64,000 nt of DNA, from positions 1 to 64,000 of the forward strand of contig JAUJOK010000016.1 in assembly GCA_030447685.1 (NCBI GenBank), given 5' to 3'. This DNA is from Armatimonadaceae bacterium. Its GTDB lineage: Bacteria; Armatimonadota; Armatimonadia; Armatimonadales; Armatimonadaceae. The position numbers were made by a program, and so were the translations under genes. Shown one piece after another: positions 50,543-59,932 of this stretch. Each line of letters begins with the position of its first letter. The first letter of the stretch is position 1. Under the pieces are notes generated by a model. That model was not told the DNA's origin, did no database searches, and worked only from the letters and a program-made list of their open reading frames with translations.

Positions 50543-52315
50543 ATGGACAATTTCAAGCGCCTGCTTCGCTATCTGAGGCCGTACCGTTTCCGCGTCGCCT
50601 TCGCGGTGATGCTGATGTTCGTCGTCACGCTGTCGGCGATCCCGATGCCGCTGATGCAGAAACAGGTCATCGACGTTGCGATTCCCAAAAAAGACCGCGA
50701 CATGCTCTGGCTGATCTTCTGGGGCGTCATCGGTTTGTATCTCGTTCGCGGCCTGGTTTCCTACACCCTGAACTATCTGATCGGGTGGCTCGGGCAGCGC
50801 GTCATTTTCGACCTGCGCTTCCAGTCGTACCGTCACCTTCAGCGCCTCAGCCTGGCCTACTATGACGGTCGGCAGCCCGGCAAGATCATGGCTCGCCTTA
50901 CTAACGACATCGACGTGATTCAGTACGCGCTCACGCAGGGCTTTGTCAACTTCATCACGGATGTCGCCACGGTCTTCATGGTCATCGGCTGGCTGCTGTA
51001 CCTGGAATGGCGGCTCGCGCTGCTGGCGCTGGCGATTTTGCCGCTGTACGTGGTCAACTACAAGCTGCTTCTGTCGCGCATTCGGGAAGTTTCGGTGGAG
51101 CTACAGGAGCGGCGCGACAAGATGATCGCGACGCTGACGGAGAAAGTCTCGGCCATCGCCGTGGTCAAGGCGTTCGTGCGGGAAAAGCACGAGACGGACT
51201 ACTTCATGGAGACCGTGGCCCGCAACTTCGAGCTGGGCATGGTGCAGACCAAGCTGAATCGCTTTCTGGGGGCCACGTCCCAGTTTATCCGCATGCTCGG
51301 CACGGGCGGCCTTCTCTGGTACGGCGGTTCGCTGGTGATGGGCCAGAATCTGAAGCCGGGCGAACTGCTGGCGTTCTACGGCTATCTCAACTACCTGTAC
51401 GACCCGGCGGTGCGTCTGGTGGACTTCAATGTCCAGGTGCAGTGGGCGCTCGCGGCGGTGGATCGTGTCTTCGAGACGCTGGACACCCGCCCGGAGATCA
51501 TCGATGCGCCCGATGCGGTCCATCTTCCCACCGTGCGCGGCGAGGTGGAGTTCCGCAACGTCACCTTCGGTTATGACGCCGAGCAGCCCGTCATTCACGA
51601 TGTGTCGTTCCGTGTCAACCCCGGCGAGATTATCGCCATCGTCGGCCCCTCCGGCGCGGGAAAGACGACCATCGTCAATTTGCTGGCGCGTTTCTATGAC
51701 GCCAACGAGGGTCAGGTGCTGGTGGACGGCCACGATGTTCGCAAGGTGCGCCTGGAAACCATGCGCCGACACATCGGCATGGTTGCGCAGGAGACGATCC
51801 TGTTCTCGGTCAGCCTGAGGGAAAACATTCGCTACGGCAAGAAAAGCGCCCGCGACGAGCAGATCATCGCCGCCGCGCAGTCCGCCGACCTGCACGACTT
51901 CATCATGAGCCTGCCCGACCAGTACGACACCAAGATCGGCGAGGACGGCATCAAGCTGTCGGGCGGGCAGAAGCAGCGCATGGCGATTGCCCGCGCCCTT
52001 CTTGCCGACCCGCGCATCCTGATTCTGGACGACGCTACCTCGGCGCTCGATTCGCACACCGAGGCGAACGTGCAGGCGGCGCTGGCCGACCTGATGAAAG
52101 GCCGCACCAGTTTTGTGATCGCCCACCGCCTTTCGACCATCATGAATGCCGACCGCATCATCGTCATGAACGAAGGACGAATCACCGACTTCGGTACGCA
52201 CACCGAACTGGTCAACCGGCCCGGCGTCTACCACGACCTGTACCAGGAACAGTTCAAGACAGTCGGCGATCTATCCGAAGAAGAGCGTGTCCGCCTGCTG
52301 AGCGCCGCCGCGTAA
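50543..52315 (+). CDS. Heterodimeric ABC exporter, subunit with degenerate Walker B
   Basis: 590 residues. The transmembrane domain has helices such as VAFAVMLMFVVTLSAIPMPL, and the nucleotide-binding domain has Walker A IVGPSGAGKTTIV (about 367-379) and a canonical signature LSGGQKQRMAIARALL. Walker B reads ILILDDATSALD: the catalytic Glu is replaced by Asp. This, with the FSVGE signature of the partner, places both deviations in the same composite ATP site, as expected for asymmetric heterodimers. The gene lies 12 bases after its partner. Confidence 0.92.
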   Translation: MDNFKRLLRYLRPYRFRVAFAVMLMFVVTLSAIPMPLMQKQVIDVAIPKKDRDMLWLIFWGVIGLYLVRGLVSYTLNYLIGWLGQRVIFDLRFQSYRHLQRLSLAYYDGRQPGKIMARLTNDIDVIQYALTQGFVNFITDVATVFMVIGWLLYLEWRLALLALAILPLYVVNYKLLLSRIREVSVELQERRDKMIATLTEKVSAIAVVKAFVREKHETDYFMETVARNFELGMVQTKLNRFLGATSQFIRMLGTGGLLWYGGSLVMGQNLKPGELLAFYGYLNYLYDPAVRLVDFNVQVQWALAAVDRVFETLDTRPEIIDAPDAVHLPTVRGEVEFRNVTFGYDAEQPVIHDVSFRVNPGEIIAIVGPSGAGKTTIVNLLARFYDANEGQVLVDGHDVRKVRLETMRRHIGMVAQETILFSVSLRENIRYGKKSARDEQIIAAAQSADLHDFIMSLPDQYDTKIGEDGIKLSGGQKQRMAIARALLADPRILILDDATSALDSHTEANVQAALADLMKGRTSFVIAHRLSTIMNADRIIVMNEGRITDFGTHTELVNRPGVYHDLYQEQFKTVGDLSEEERVRLLSAAA

Positions 52316-52372
52316 ATAGAAAGTTTCGGCAGGGGTAACGTTTGCCGCGCGGTATGCGTATTATAGAAACAG

Positions 52373-52804
52373 ATGACCCGACGGACACTATCTTTGTATA
52401 CGGCGCTTTGCCTGCTGGCGGGAATGTTGTCTATTCCGGCGGCTCCCCTGCTCGTCTGCCGTATCACCGGTCTTCCCATGGCGTCGGTCGCCGCCGACAA
52501 AGCAAAAGCGTCGGAAAACGGATGCTGCGCCGTTGCACCCATTCTCGCCGCCGACGGCGCTGTCCGTTACGCCCTGACCGATCCGGGCTGCTGCGATCTG
52601 CGGCAAAGTCCGAACCGCGCCGACCTTCCGGCTGTCACCCCGGCTTCGCCTATTTTTGCCGTCGCGTGGGCACCTGCCATACCGGTTCTGTACGTTCCAT
52701 CCGCCACCGTAAGCACTGCGCTCACGCCCCCTGCGGATATGCCCGCCCCGCGCGGGCCGCCGTTTCGGACCGCGTCTCCCCGCGCCCCTCCCTTTTTCTC
52801 CTGA
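52373..52804 (+). CDS. Small exported protein with CC motifs, unknown function
   Basis: 143 residues. There is a signal peptide (RRTLSLYTALCLLAGMLSI then AAP) and a short mature part containing NGCCAV and PGCCDL, then a Pro/Ala-rich tail. The two Cys pairs resemble those of the larger Cys-rich protein encoded 100 bases downstream, which suggests a shared role, possibly metal binding. The Pro-rich tail could be a cell-surface spacer. No family was recognised, and the tail frame may be affected by sequence errors. Confidence 0.5.
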   Translation: MTRRTLSLYTALCLLAGMLSIPAAPLLVCRITGLPMASVAADKAKASENGCCAVAPILAADGAVRYALTDPGCCDLRQSPNRADLPAVTPASPIFAVAWAPAIPVLYVPSATVSTALTPPADMPAPRGPPFRTASPRAPPFFS

Positions 52805-52904
52805 CATAAAGCCGCGCCCACCGCATCGGCGCGCCGTCTTTCAACTCGTCCTGGGGCGCAATGCCCCCGGCGCTCTCGTTCCTCAAATCGTCAGGAGAAA
52901 AAAA

Positions 52905-53354
52905 GTGAAAACTATCAACCGATTCCGTTTGGCGTTTCTTGCCGCCCTTGCCGTGGCGGCTGTTTCCCTCGTGCCCGTTGCCGCGCAGGCTGCCAAGCCT
53001 GCCGAAAAGGGGGCCATGTCCTGCTGTGCCGCCGCGCCTGCCGCGAAAAGCCGTGATTACCTCGTGACCGTCGGCAAGCGGTCTGTTCTCGCTTCGTCGG
53101 TGGGGAAGACGGGAGCACCCCGCGCCCCGCGCGTGACCCCGGCTGCCGCGCCTTCCTGCTGCTCCGGCGGCAACTGCTGCGCGAACGGCCCGTGCTGCTC
53201 CGTAGCGGGGTGCTGCAAGACCGACAAGTCCTGCTGCCTTCCCGACAAGGGTGTCTGCACGGACTCCTGCGGCTGCAAGACCAATAACTGCTGCGCCGGC
53301 AAAAGTGCCGCCGCCGCAGGAACGTCGAAAAAAGCCGCCTGCTGCCCGGCCTGA
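52905..53354 (+). CDS. Exported cysteine-rich, metallothionein-like protein
   Basis: 149 residues, GTG start with AGGAG seven bases upstream. The signal peptide is RFRLAFLAALAVAAVSLVPVAAQA. The mature part starts with MSCCAAAP and from about residue 87 is packed with cysteines in CC, CxC and CxxxxC patterns: SCCSGGNCC, GPCCSVAGCC, KSCCLPDKGVC, SCGCKTNNCC and ACCPA, about 20 Cys in 60 residues. Such spacing is typical of metal chelation (Cu, Zn, Cd), but export of a metallothionein is unusual. It lies 5 kb from the metal ATPase and downstream of the ABC exporter. No family was recognised. Confidence 0.7.
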   Translation: MKTINRFRLAFLAALAVAAVSLVPVAAQAAKPAEKGAMSCCAAAPAAKSRDYLVTVGKRSVLASSVGKTGAPRAPRVTPAAAPSCCSGGNCCANGPCCSVAGCCKTDKSCCLPDKGVCTDSCGCKTNNCCAGKSAAAAGTSKKAACCPA

Positions 53355-53415
53355 CACACGAACACGAAGCGGGAGCGGTACGTATCGCTCCCGCTTCAGC
53401 CAGAAAGGCAGCACC

Positions 53416-54105
53416 ATGAACTTTCGTCACCTGTGGTTAACCCTCGCCGCTCTGGGCGTTGTGGCGGCGGCAGCGCCGACGGCGCGTGCCCAGTCCGCCC
53501 CGCCGTGACCCCTGTGACCCGCCAGCGGCTACTCTGCGCAAAGCGGGGATCCCACCGGTTCGGTGGGGGCAACAGTAACCAAAGGGCATGTATTCCTTGC
53601 CACCATGCACTCGGAAGGGCTTGCCGGAAAGACGGAAACCTTTGTCCGTTATGGCCTGACCGGGCGTTTGGAAGTCGGATTCGGCTACCTGTGGAAGCAG
53701 AACATTATCCGGCCCCTCGCCACCTACACGCTTATGCCGGAAACACGGGAGCGTCCGGCGCTAACGGCGGGCCTTCTTTTGGATTCGCTCGGCGGCGGGC
53801 GGCAGGGCGTTTTCGCCACGGTCGCCAAAGACATCGAGCGAACGACCGGCGTTCCGCTCAGCCTGTATGTCGGCGCCGCGCGGATCAGCAACGAGAAAAA
53901 GCTCCGCCCACTCGTGGGCGGCAACGCGCGCCTGACGCGGCGGCTGAATGCCTCGGCGCAGTTTGACGGTCGTTATGTCAACCTGGGGCTTGTGGCGAAC
54001 GTCGGGACCGTTGGCGGACTGCCGGTCCGTCTGGGGATCGTCGCGGCGCGCGGTGACCAGATCGGCCCGCTCGTGACAACGAGCGTACCGGTCATGCACC
54101 GATGA
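53416..54105 (+). pseudogene. Exported beta-barrel-like protein, frame interrupted after the signal peptide
   Basis: ATG 53416 opens a signal peptide (NFRHLWLTLAALGVVAAAAP, then ARAQ) that stops at TGA 53506-53508; a second in-frame TGA follows at 53515. Beyond these the same frame encodes SGYSAQSGDPTGSVGATVTKGHVF and a 180-residue beta-rich protein with alternating strands (RLEVGFGYLWKQN, ALTAGLLLDSLGG, ASAQFDGRYVNLGLV) like a small outer-membrane barrel. In the +1 frame the linker reads VTPVTR, so two compensating indels are as likely as two nonsense codons. It is the last gene before a strong terminator and follows the Cys-rich protein gene. Confidence 0.6.
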
Positions 54106-54109
54106 AAAC

Positions 54110-54147
54110 GGCGGGGATGGCAGTCGATGCCATCCCCGCCTTTTTTT
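54110..54147 (+). terminator. Strong intrinsic terminator
   Basis: GGCGGGGATGGCA pairs perfectly with TGCCATCCCCGCC around GTCGA, followed by seven T. It ends the Cys-rich/beta-barrel gene group. Confidence 0.95.
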
Positions 54148-54194
54148 GTCCTCCCCTGAAGTGAAGAAGATCGCCGTTTGCTGCGTTTATCTTA

Positions 54195-54749
54195 GTGGAG
54201 GTTCCGCCGTTGGACGAAGACGCTCTGATGAAGCAGGCAGCCGATGGAGATACGCAGGCTTTCGGCTGCCTGGTCATCGCCTATCAGCGGCGTCTCGTTC
54301 GCTTCGCTCACCGGATGCTGGGAGATGCTGAGGCGGCGGAGGATGCCGTTCAGGAAGCGTTCCTGCGGCTGTGGAAGGGACGGCTGCGGTATCGCCCGCA
54401 GGGTCGCCTGGAGCACCTTCTGCTGCGTATCGTACGCAATGTTTGTCTCGATCATGCCCGCTCCCGCCGAAACGAGGAGTCTGCCGGGGACGCCAGCGGC
54501 TTCCTCGCTGACAGTTTGGAACGGCAGGTAGAACAGCGGACGCTGGCGGACGCAATACGGCAGGCGGTGCAGACACTACCCGAACCACAGCGAGCGGTTT
54601 TTATCCTGAGCGAGTACGAAAGCCTTTCCTATGCCCATATCGCCGACGTACTGGACTGCCCTATCGGAACCGTTGCATCCCGCAAACATCTGGCGGTGGC
54701 CGCGCTGCGACGATGCCTGGAAACATGGATAAAGGAAGAAGAAACATGA
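54195..54749 (+). CDS. ECF-type RNA polymerase sigma factor
   Basis: 184 residues, GTG start. Region 2 contains AFGCLVIAYQRRLVRFAHRML and DAEDAVQEAFLRLW, with LEHLLLRIVRNVCLDHARSRR; region 4 is LPEPQRAVFILSEYESLSYAHIADVLDCPIGTVASRKHLAVAALRR. This is the RpoE/SigW layout without region 3. The gene overlaps the anti-sigma gene by four bases (ATGA), the standard coupling. Its regulon may include the downstream PilT-like gene. Confidence 0.93.
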   Translation: MEVPPLDEDALMKQAADGDTQAFGCLVIAYQRRLVRFAHRMLGDAEAAEDAVQEAFLRLWKGRLRYRPQGRLEHLLLRIVRNVCLDHARSRRNEESAGDASGFLADSLERQVEQRTLADAIRQAVQTLPEPQRAVFILSEYESLSYAHIADVLDCPIGTVASRKHLAVAALRRCLETWIKEEET

Positions 54750-55147
54750 ACTGCCTGGCGGTGCGCGATCACCTGACCGCGTTGGTGGATGGTGAACTGA
54801 CGCAGGCCAGCGCCGCGCAGGTTCGGGAACACCTGACGCAGTGCGCCGACTGCCGCGAAGAATACGTGGCGCAAACAGCCCTGCGGAAGGCAGCTCGCGC
54901 CTGGGAGGTCGAAGGCGGCGGCGATGTGTGGGCAGTCGTGCGCCGGGAGATAGAGCAGCCGCGCCTGTCCGACCTGCTGGACGAAATACGGCGGCTGCGA
55001 ACCGAACTCCAGACGCTGCGGGTCGAGGTCGCCGATCTGCGGCGTCAGCGGTCGGCCTACCCGTCTACCGCGCCTCTTTCAACACCGTCCGTGCGCGCCT
55101 TTCCCTACGCCGCCGCCCCGTCAGACCTGCCGGTAAACATTCCTTAA
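54746..55147 (+). CDS. Zinc-binding anti-sigma factor
   Basis: 133 residues from ATG 54746. The N-terminus is a ZAS/zf-HC2 domain: CLAVRDHLTALVDGELTQ and the HxxxCxxC in REHLTQCADCREEY. A coiled-coil segment follows (LLDEIRRLRTELQTLRVEVADLRRQ), then a Pro/Ser-rich tail. No transmembrane helix is visible, so it is a soluble anti-sigma factor that may respond to oxidation of its zinc cysteines, as RsrA does. It is coupled to the sigma factor gene. Confidence 0.88.
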   Translation: MNCLAVRDHLTALVDGELTQASAAQVREHLTQCADCREEYVAQTALRKAARAWEVEGGGDVWAVVRREIEQPRLSDLLDEIRRLRTELQTLRVEVADLRRQRSAYPSTAPLSTPSVRAFPYAAAPSDLPVNIP

Positions 55148-55161
55148 GAGAGGACGAAGCA

Positions 55162-56211
55162 ATGACATTGGACATTCTGCTGACGGAACTTACCGAGCGT
55201 CAGGCGGCGGCGCTGCACCTCGTCATGGACCAGCCGCCGGTATTCCGCGTCAGCGGCTCGCTGGTGCGCTCCGGCGCACCGGCGCTGGATAAGTTCAGCC
55301 TAGAGACGCTGCTTTTGCCCCACATTTCCACTGACCATCCGGCGCTTCCGAGTGCGGAGTGGGGTCGGGAAACCGTGATCCGGCATAACGAGCACCCTTT
55401 CGTTGTGTCCGTCTTTCGTGAAGGCGGCAGTCGCATAGGGGCGGTCGTTCGTCCCCTTCTCGATACCATCCCCCCCCTCGAGCAGATCGGATTCGATGCC
55501 GTCTCTACGTTCCAGCAGGCGGCGGAGGAGACATCGGGCCTGATCCTGATAACCGGGCCGACCGGCAGCGGCAAGACGACCACCTGCGCCGCGCTGGTCG
55601 ATGCCGTGAACCAAAGGCGCGCCGCGCGTATCTTCACAGTCGAAGAAGAACCGTCATATCTGTTTGAAAGCCGACAGGGATTGGTGACATCACTCTACGT
55701 CGGGTACGATGCCCAGCGTTTTGAGCAGGGCATACAGACGGTGATGAAAGCCGATCCCGATGTCGTTTTCCTGGGAGCCATTCCCAGTTTCGAGGCGATG
55801 CGCCTGGCCCTCGTTCTTGCGGAATCCGGTCGTCTCGTCATCTGCCAGATGCATGCGGACAGCGCCGTTGAAGCGGTTCAGCAGATCGTCGGCTCATTTC
55901 CCGAACCGCGCGCCGCGCTTCTGGGAACGATGGCGCGCAGATTTATCACTGCGTTCGGGCCGCGGCTCCTGCCCCGGGTTCCCACTGGCCGCGCGCCCGC
56001 CTACGAAATCCTGCCCGCCACAACTGAGGTACGGGTGATGATTCAGGAGGGACGCCCCGAGGAGCTTCCCCGGATTATGAAGGCAGGACGCCATATGGGA
56101 ATGCGGACGGTGGATGACGCCATCGTCAAGCTCTTCGAAGCGGGAACGATTACCGTCGAGACCGCGCGGGCCAGTCTGGAAGACAAAGACCGATTGGCGT
56201 CCGCGCCTTAG
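55162..56211 (+). CDS. PilT-like secretion/retraction ATPase with altered Walker B
   Basis: 349 residues from ATG 55162, 14 bases after the anti-sigma gene. The N-terminal PAS-like domain contains HLVMDQPPVFRVSGSLV. The ATPase core has Walker A ITGPTGSGKTTTCAAL (about 130-145) and a His-box-like ICQMHADSAVEAVQQIVGSFP. In PilT the Walker B is IGEMRD; here it reads FLGAIPSFEAMRLAL, so the Glu is replaced by Ala. The Asp box is also changed (VEEEPSYLF). It may be a regulatory or inactive PilT paralogue (a PilU-like role), or its chemistry may differ. Co-transcription with an ECF sigma pair is unusual. Confidence 0.8.
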   Translation: MTLDILLTELTERQAAALHLVMDQPPVFRVSGSLVRSGAPALDKFSLETLLLPHISTDHPALPSAEWGRETVIRHNEHPFVVSVFREGGSRIGAVVRPLLDTIPPLEQIGFDAVSTFQQAAEETSGLILITGPTGSGKTTTCAALVDAVNQRRAARIFTVEEEPSYLFESRQGLVTSLYVGYDAQRFEQGIQTVMKADPDVVFLGAIPSFEAMRLALVLAESGRLVICQMHADSAVEAVQQIVGSFPEPRAALLGTMARRFITAFGPRLLPRVPTGRAPAYEILPATTEVRVMIQEGRPEELPRIMKAGRHMGMRTVDDAIVKLFEAGTITVETARASLEDKDRLASAP

Positions 56212-58225
56212 CCGCCCCAGAACGAGTAAGGCACGATGTCCAGCGCCAGGCCCAGCAGATGCCAGGCGCAGCCCAGCAGAATCTGACCCAGAATCAGGCC
56301 CAGGAAGAACGGCATCGCCTGACGGTACAGGCGAACCCCACCGTAGCGCATGAGGACGCCCTTGACGATCCAGGCGATGAAAAGCGGCAGCCACACCAGA
56401 TTCATGCTCCACGAGCCACTGATAGCATAGCCGATGGGGTGGAACGGCCACCATGGGAACTTGATACGCGCCAGCATCAGTCCCGAGCAGAACAAGAACC
56501 CGACCCCGACCGCGCCGTTCGCCAGGCCGTTGGGCGGGGTCGGGCTTTGCAGCCACCCGTTCAGGCGGTTATACGCCTCGCCGGCAAAGCCGCCGCCGCC
56601 GCGCATCCGCGCCTGCGCACCCAGGGAATAGGCAATGTGCAGATAGGCCCAGAAGACGGCGACCGTGCCCACCACGGCGGCAAGCATCGTCGCCCAGAAC
56701 ATAATCTTCTGGCTTGCGCCCGTGTCTTTGGCCGCCTTCAGTCCTTCCGCCCCGAACGGCATCGGGTGCGACCGGTAGGCGCGGTTGAACCAGTAAAAGA
56801 ACGACAGCACGGTTAAATCGCGCGCGGAAAAGGCGGGGGTTCCGAACGAGCGGGTCAGCATGTGGTCGGGGCCGGAAAAATGCAGGTCGTGAACCGGCGG
56901 GCCAAGTTCCGCGCGAATACGTGTTACCGCGAGCGCGAGCGCGAAATAGATCACGAAGGCGGCTACGGCCACCAGCGGCGAAAGCCCGGCCCAGACCATA
57001 AATCCCACCAGAAACGCCGTGCCCGCCAGCCATCCCGCAGCGGCGCGGCGGTAGGTCAGCGCCTCCGCGCGGTCGTCTACGTCGGACGGCTCGCCCCAGA
57101 TACGTTTCCACATCTCGCGGAAATAGTTGCGCCCGTTCCAGACCATAAACACCAGAATGGTGATATAGCCGCCGAACGCCTGCTCGCGGACGAACGGGAA
57201 GTCTGGGGTGACGTCCCAGGCCATCGCCGCTGAAGTGACAAGCTGCGCCTTCCAGAAGAGATAAAAGAACCAGCAGGAGAAAAGCAGGTCGAGCGGCAGC
57301 AGATAGCCCAGGCCGATGGCGAAGGGATAAAACGAGTAGGTGGTAAAGCCGGTCGCGTTCCAGGGTCGCGTCGCGAACACCCCCTGCCCCTGCAAATTCA
57401 CATGCTGAACGTTAATGGACGGGATGGAAGGGTACAGCCAGTGCAGGCCGTTGATGATCTCGATAGCCGCGCACAAGGAGAACCCGAGCCAGAACAGACG
57501 GCTTTTCCACATGTGCCCCGAGGGGTCGGTCATCTGAAGGGGAATCTCGACAATCGGGAACGGCAGTCGCTCACGATCCTGCCAGCCCTTTCGCACGAAC
57601 GTTCAAACACATCATCGTCCCGAACAGCACGACGGTGAAGATCGTCCACAGCGCGACCGGCCCCGCCCACGCCGCCAGGTGTTCGGGCCGGTACAGCGTC
57701 GTATGTCCCTGATAAAAGCCCGCCAGCGCTCTGGGGTCGGAGACCGTCAAAGGCCGGGGCAGAAACGCGCCGAAGCGATCCAGCCAGCCGTTCGCGGAGG
57801 TGCTGTACTGGTAGGTGCGTCAGCATCGGCAAAAGCGCGCTGCCCATGTCCTGCCCCGCCAGCGCCGCCCCGACGGCCAGCATTGTATAAATAAGCAGCA
57901 GTTCCGCCTGCGACAGCGAAAGGCGCGGAGCGAATCGGCGTAATCCGATATTCAGCGCCAGCAGCACCGTCAAAAGAAACAGGACATTGGCGAACAGGAG
58001 ATAGTCGTAAAACGGCCCGTAGCCGACCCGTTCGGCGTGGATGATCCAGAAGGCATCAGCACGATCAGCGGCAGGGCGATAAAGAAGGCACCGGGACGCA
58101 GCGCAGGGCAGGCGGCAGACCCGACCGTCCTCGGAACCGCCGCCATCACGCGCCTCGGGACGCGGCACGGGCGACGGTTCCGTTTCGGGCGCATCTTCTG
58201 CCCGTCGTTCAATTACCGTCGCCAT
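56208..58225 (-). pseudogene. DUF6785-type polytopic membrane protein, frameshifted
   Basis: The 3' frame (462 codons to 56208) encodes about ten membrane helices and begins with WQDRERLPFPIVEIPLQMT. The 5' frames supply VGYGPFYDYLLFANVLFLL, then TYQYSTSANGWLDRFGAFLP and GFYQGHTTLYRPEHLAAW, each in a different frame. Shifts lie near 57590, 57820, 58050 and 58110. Joined from ATG 58225 the protein would be about 670 residues, matching large membrane proteins of the DUF6784/DUF6785 kind seen in Planctomycetota and Armatimonadota, from memory. Function unknown. Its 3' end overlaps the PilT-like gene end by four bases, so the two converge. Confidence 0.75.
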
Positions 58226-58346
58226 TTGCCTGCGCTGCCTCCTTCAAAAGCCTTATAGGCGCTCGCTGTCGCCCGATAAAGCACTTCGACGTGCGTGGGG
58301 GCGTCTCCTCCTGACCGGACGTTGCCGGGCGCGATTCAGAATTATG

Positions 58347-58380
58347 AAGGCACCATCGAATTCATTCGATGGCGTGCCTT
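58347..58380. repeat. Hairpin in the gap before the zinc-ribbon fragment
   Basis: AAGGCAC/GTGCCTT and CATCGAA/TTCGATG pair with a two-base bulge, giving a stable stem. It lies upstream of the DUF6785 gene start on the minus strand. Confidence 0.5.
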
Positions 58381-58388
58381 ATCCCAAG

Positions 58389-58714
58389 ATGAACCACCCA
58401 ACGTTGCCCTCCCCGAATCGTTCTGCTATACTGGGTTACTGTAGACGGAAACGCCGCCAACGAAACTCTGCCAGCCCGCTGCAATGCCCCAACTGCGGCA
58501 TGACGGCAGCAGAACTGCATACCGAAAAACGTCATGGGCTGCGCCCAGTGCTACCGTGTCTTCGAGGCCTTTGTCACACGGGCGGCGGCGGAACTGCACG
58601 GCGTCGTCGCGGAAGAAGCGCCGCCGCTTTCCCCGGCGCGCATCCCTCCCCTGGCCCACCCGCCCGCGCAGAAAGAACCCCGCCTCAGCCGGGCAAGCAA
58701 CAGACTTGAGTTAG
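58389..58714 (+). pseudogene. McsA/UvrBC-like zinc-ribbon gene fragment, frameshifted
   Basis: One frame encodes LQCPNCGMTAAELHTEKRHG; a second frame continues with MGCAQCYRVFEAFVTRAAAELHGV. Together they reproduce the CxxCG...GCxxCYxxF zinc ribbon of McsA-type proteins, which help regulate CtsR and McsB in other bacteria. The usual N-terminal zinc pair and the UVR motif are not visible. A one-base shift at about 58532 separates the halves, and the ends are uncertain. It is either a small decayed gene or a badly called one. Confidence 0.45.
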
Positions 58715-58815
58715 AACCGGTCGGTCGCTTATTCGGCGGGAACCGTATACAGCGCGCCCTTATAGATGAGACTGATGCGCTTTCCGTCCGGGGTCCATTG
58801 CGGATTGCGATGTTA

Positions 58816-59932
58816 TACCAATATCCTATGATGTTGCCAGCAGTTAGCTTCGGGAACACTGACTTCTTTAGTTCTGCGCCAACCTGGATAATCCAGTCCC
58901 AGCCAATCAAACGGCGCAACCGCTCGGTGTCAGCAGCCAGCGTTTCGAAACCGCTCGACCGCCTCCACTTTGTCTTGGAGCGTTTTCATACAACCGCCCC
59001 TCCCACATGGCGGCGCACCTCCTCAAAGAGACGCTCCACGGGTTCAGTTCCGGCGAAAACGGCGGCAGAAACCCACGGCAAGGGCCGTGTCACGCACGAC
59101 TTTGGCCCGATGCGCCGGAGCATTGTCCCAGATCAGCAGACGATACCGCCTGATAAAACCGCTCAGGGTTTCAGCATGCTTGCCACCTTCAGGTTTGGTT
59201 GCCAGCACCAGGTCAGGCGGCAGGCAGTCACGTCGACACAGACCGAGAGCCATGCCCACTCAAAGCGCATCCTGCTGGGGCTGGACCAGCTTCACTCCGA
59301 TTTCGCACCAGCGTCTTCGCGAAGTTGACTATGCAGGCCCAGGCGCATCTCGTCACAGAAGGTAACACTGCTGGATTGCTGCCGAGAGCAGCCAATCCCT
59401 TAGCCCCCTTTTTGAACGCCTCCTGTACCTGGGCACTGGCACCTGGCGTTCTGCGGACGCAACATTTTCTTTCTGAGGCGCAGCATCACCAGCGGCTTAA
59501 GAGGCCGGGCGCTGTAGGTGACGCCGAACTCTTGGGCGACAAAGGCCACCGCATCAGGCACGCTCTCCAGATTCCAGCATTGGCCCACGCTTTGAGCCGC
59601 TGTTTCTGTTCTGGCGTCAGGTAACTGGCTTTGCCTTTGCCCGCTCGCTTGCGCCGACGCAGCGTCTAAGCCACCCTTGCGATAGCAGGCGATCCAGCGT
59701 TGCCCCGTTCGGCTGTCACGCCCACCACTTGCGCCGCTTGACGAATCTGATGCCCCTGCCGAACCAGCCATAAAAGGTGCAGTTTCGGCTTGACTTGATG
59801 GTCTTTCTCCTGCTGATAGGCCGCTTTCAAAGACGATTCGTCATCGCCCGATGCCAAAGCGACCCGAGTCACTTTGCCGCGCATGAAAACAATATAGCAC
59901 TAACAAACGGCAATCTCACAGGAGACTGGTAT
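58816..59932 (-). mobile_element. IS630-family insertion sequence, degenerate
   Basis: About 1.1 kb bounded by imperfect terminal inverted repeats: the left end TACCAATATCCTATGATGTT matches the reverse complement of the right end, which reads ATACCAGTCTCCTGTGAGAT. A TA flanks both sides (58814-58815 and 59933-59934), the target duplication of IS630/Tc1 elements. Removing the element rejoins the two halves of a beta-propeller gene. Confidence 0.85.
58840..59884 (-). pseudogene. IS630-family transposase, frameshifted
   Basis: From ATG 59884: LKAAYQQEKDHQVKPKLHLLWLVRQG and IRQAAQVVGV (helix-turn-helix), then TGQRWIACYRKGGLDA, VAFVAQEFGVTYSARPL (winged helix), CDEMRLGLHSQLRE (first acidic residue), LIWDNAPAHRAKVVRDTAL (second Asp) and PVERLFEEVRRHVGG (Glu), ending TERLRRLIGWDW. 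These are in order but in different frames, so the copy is inactive or poorly sequenced. The exact stop cannot be fixed. Confidence 0.8.

Noticed and set aside
49481-52234. Long minus-strand open frames opposite the ABC exporter genes
   Set aside because: They are shadows of the two exporter genes, with no ribosome-binding site or recognisable domain.
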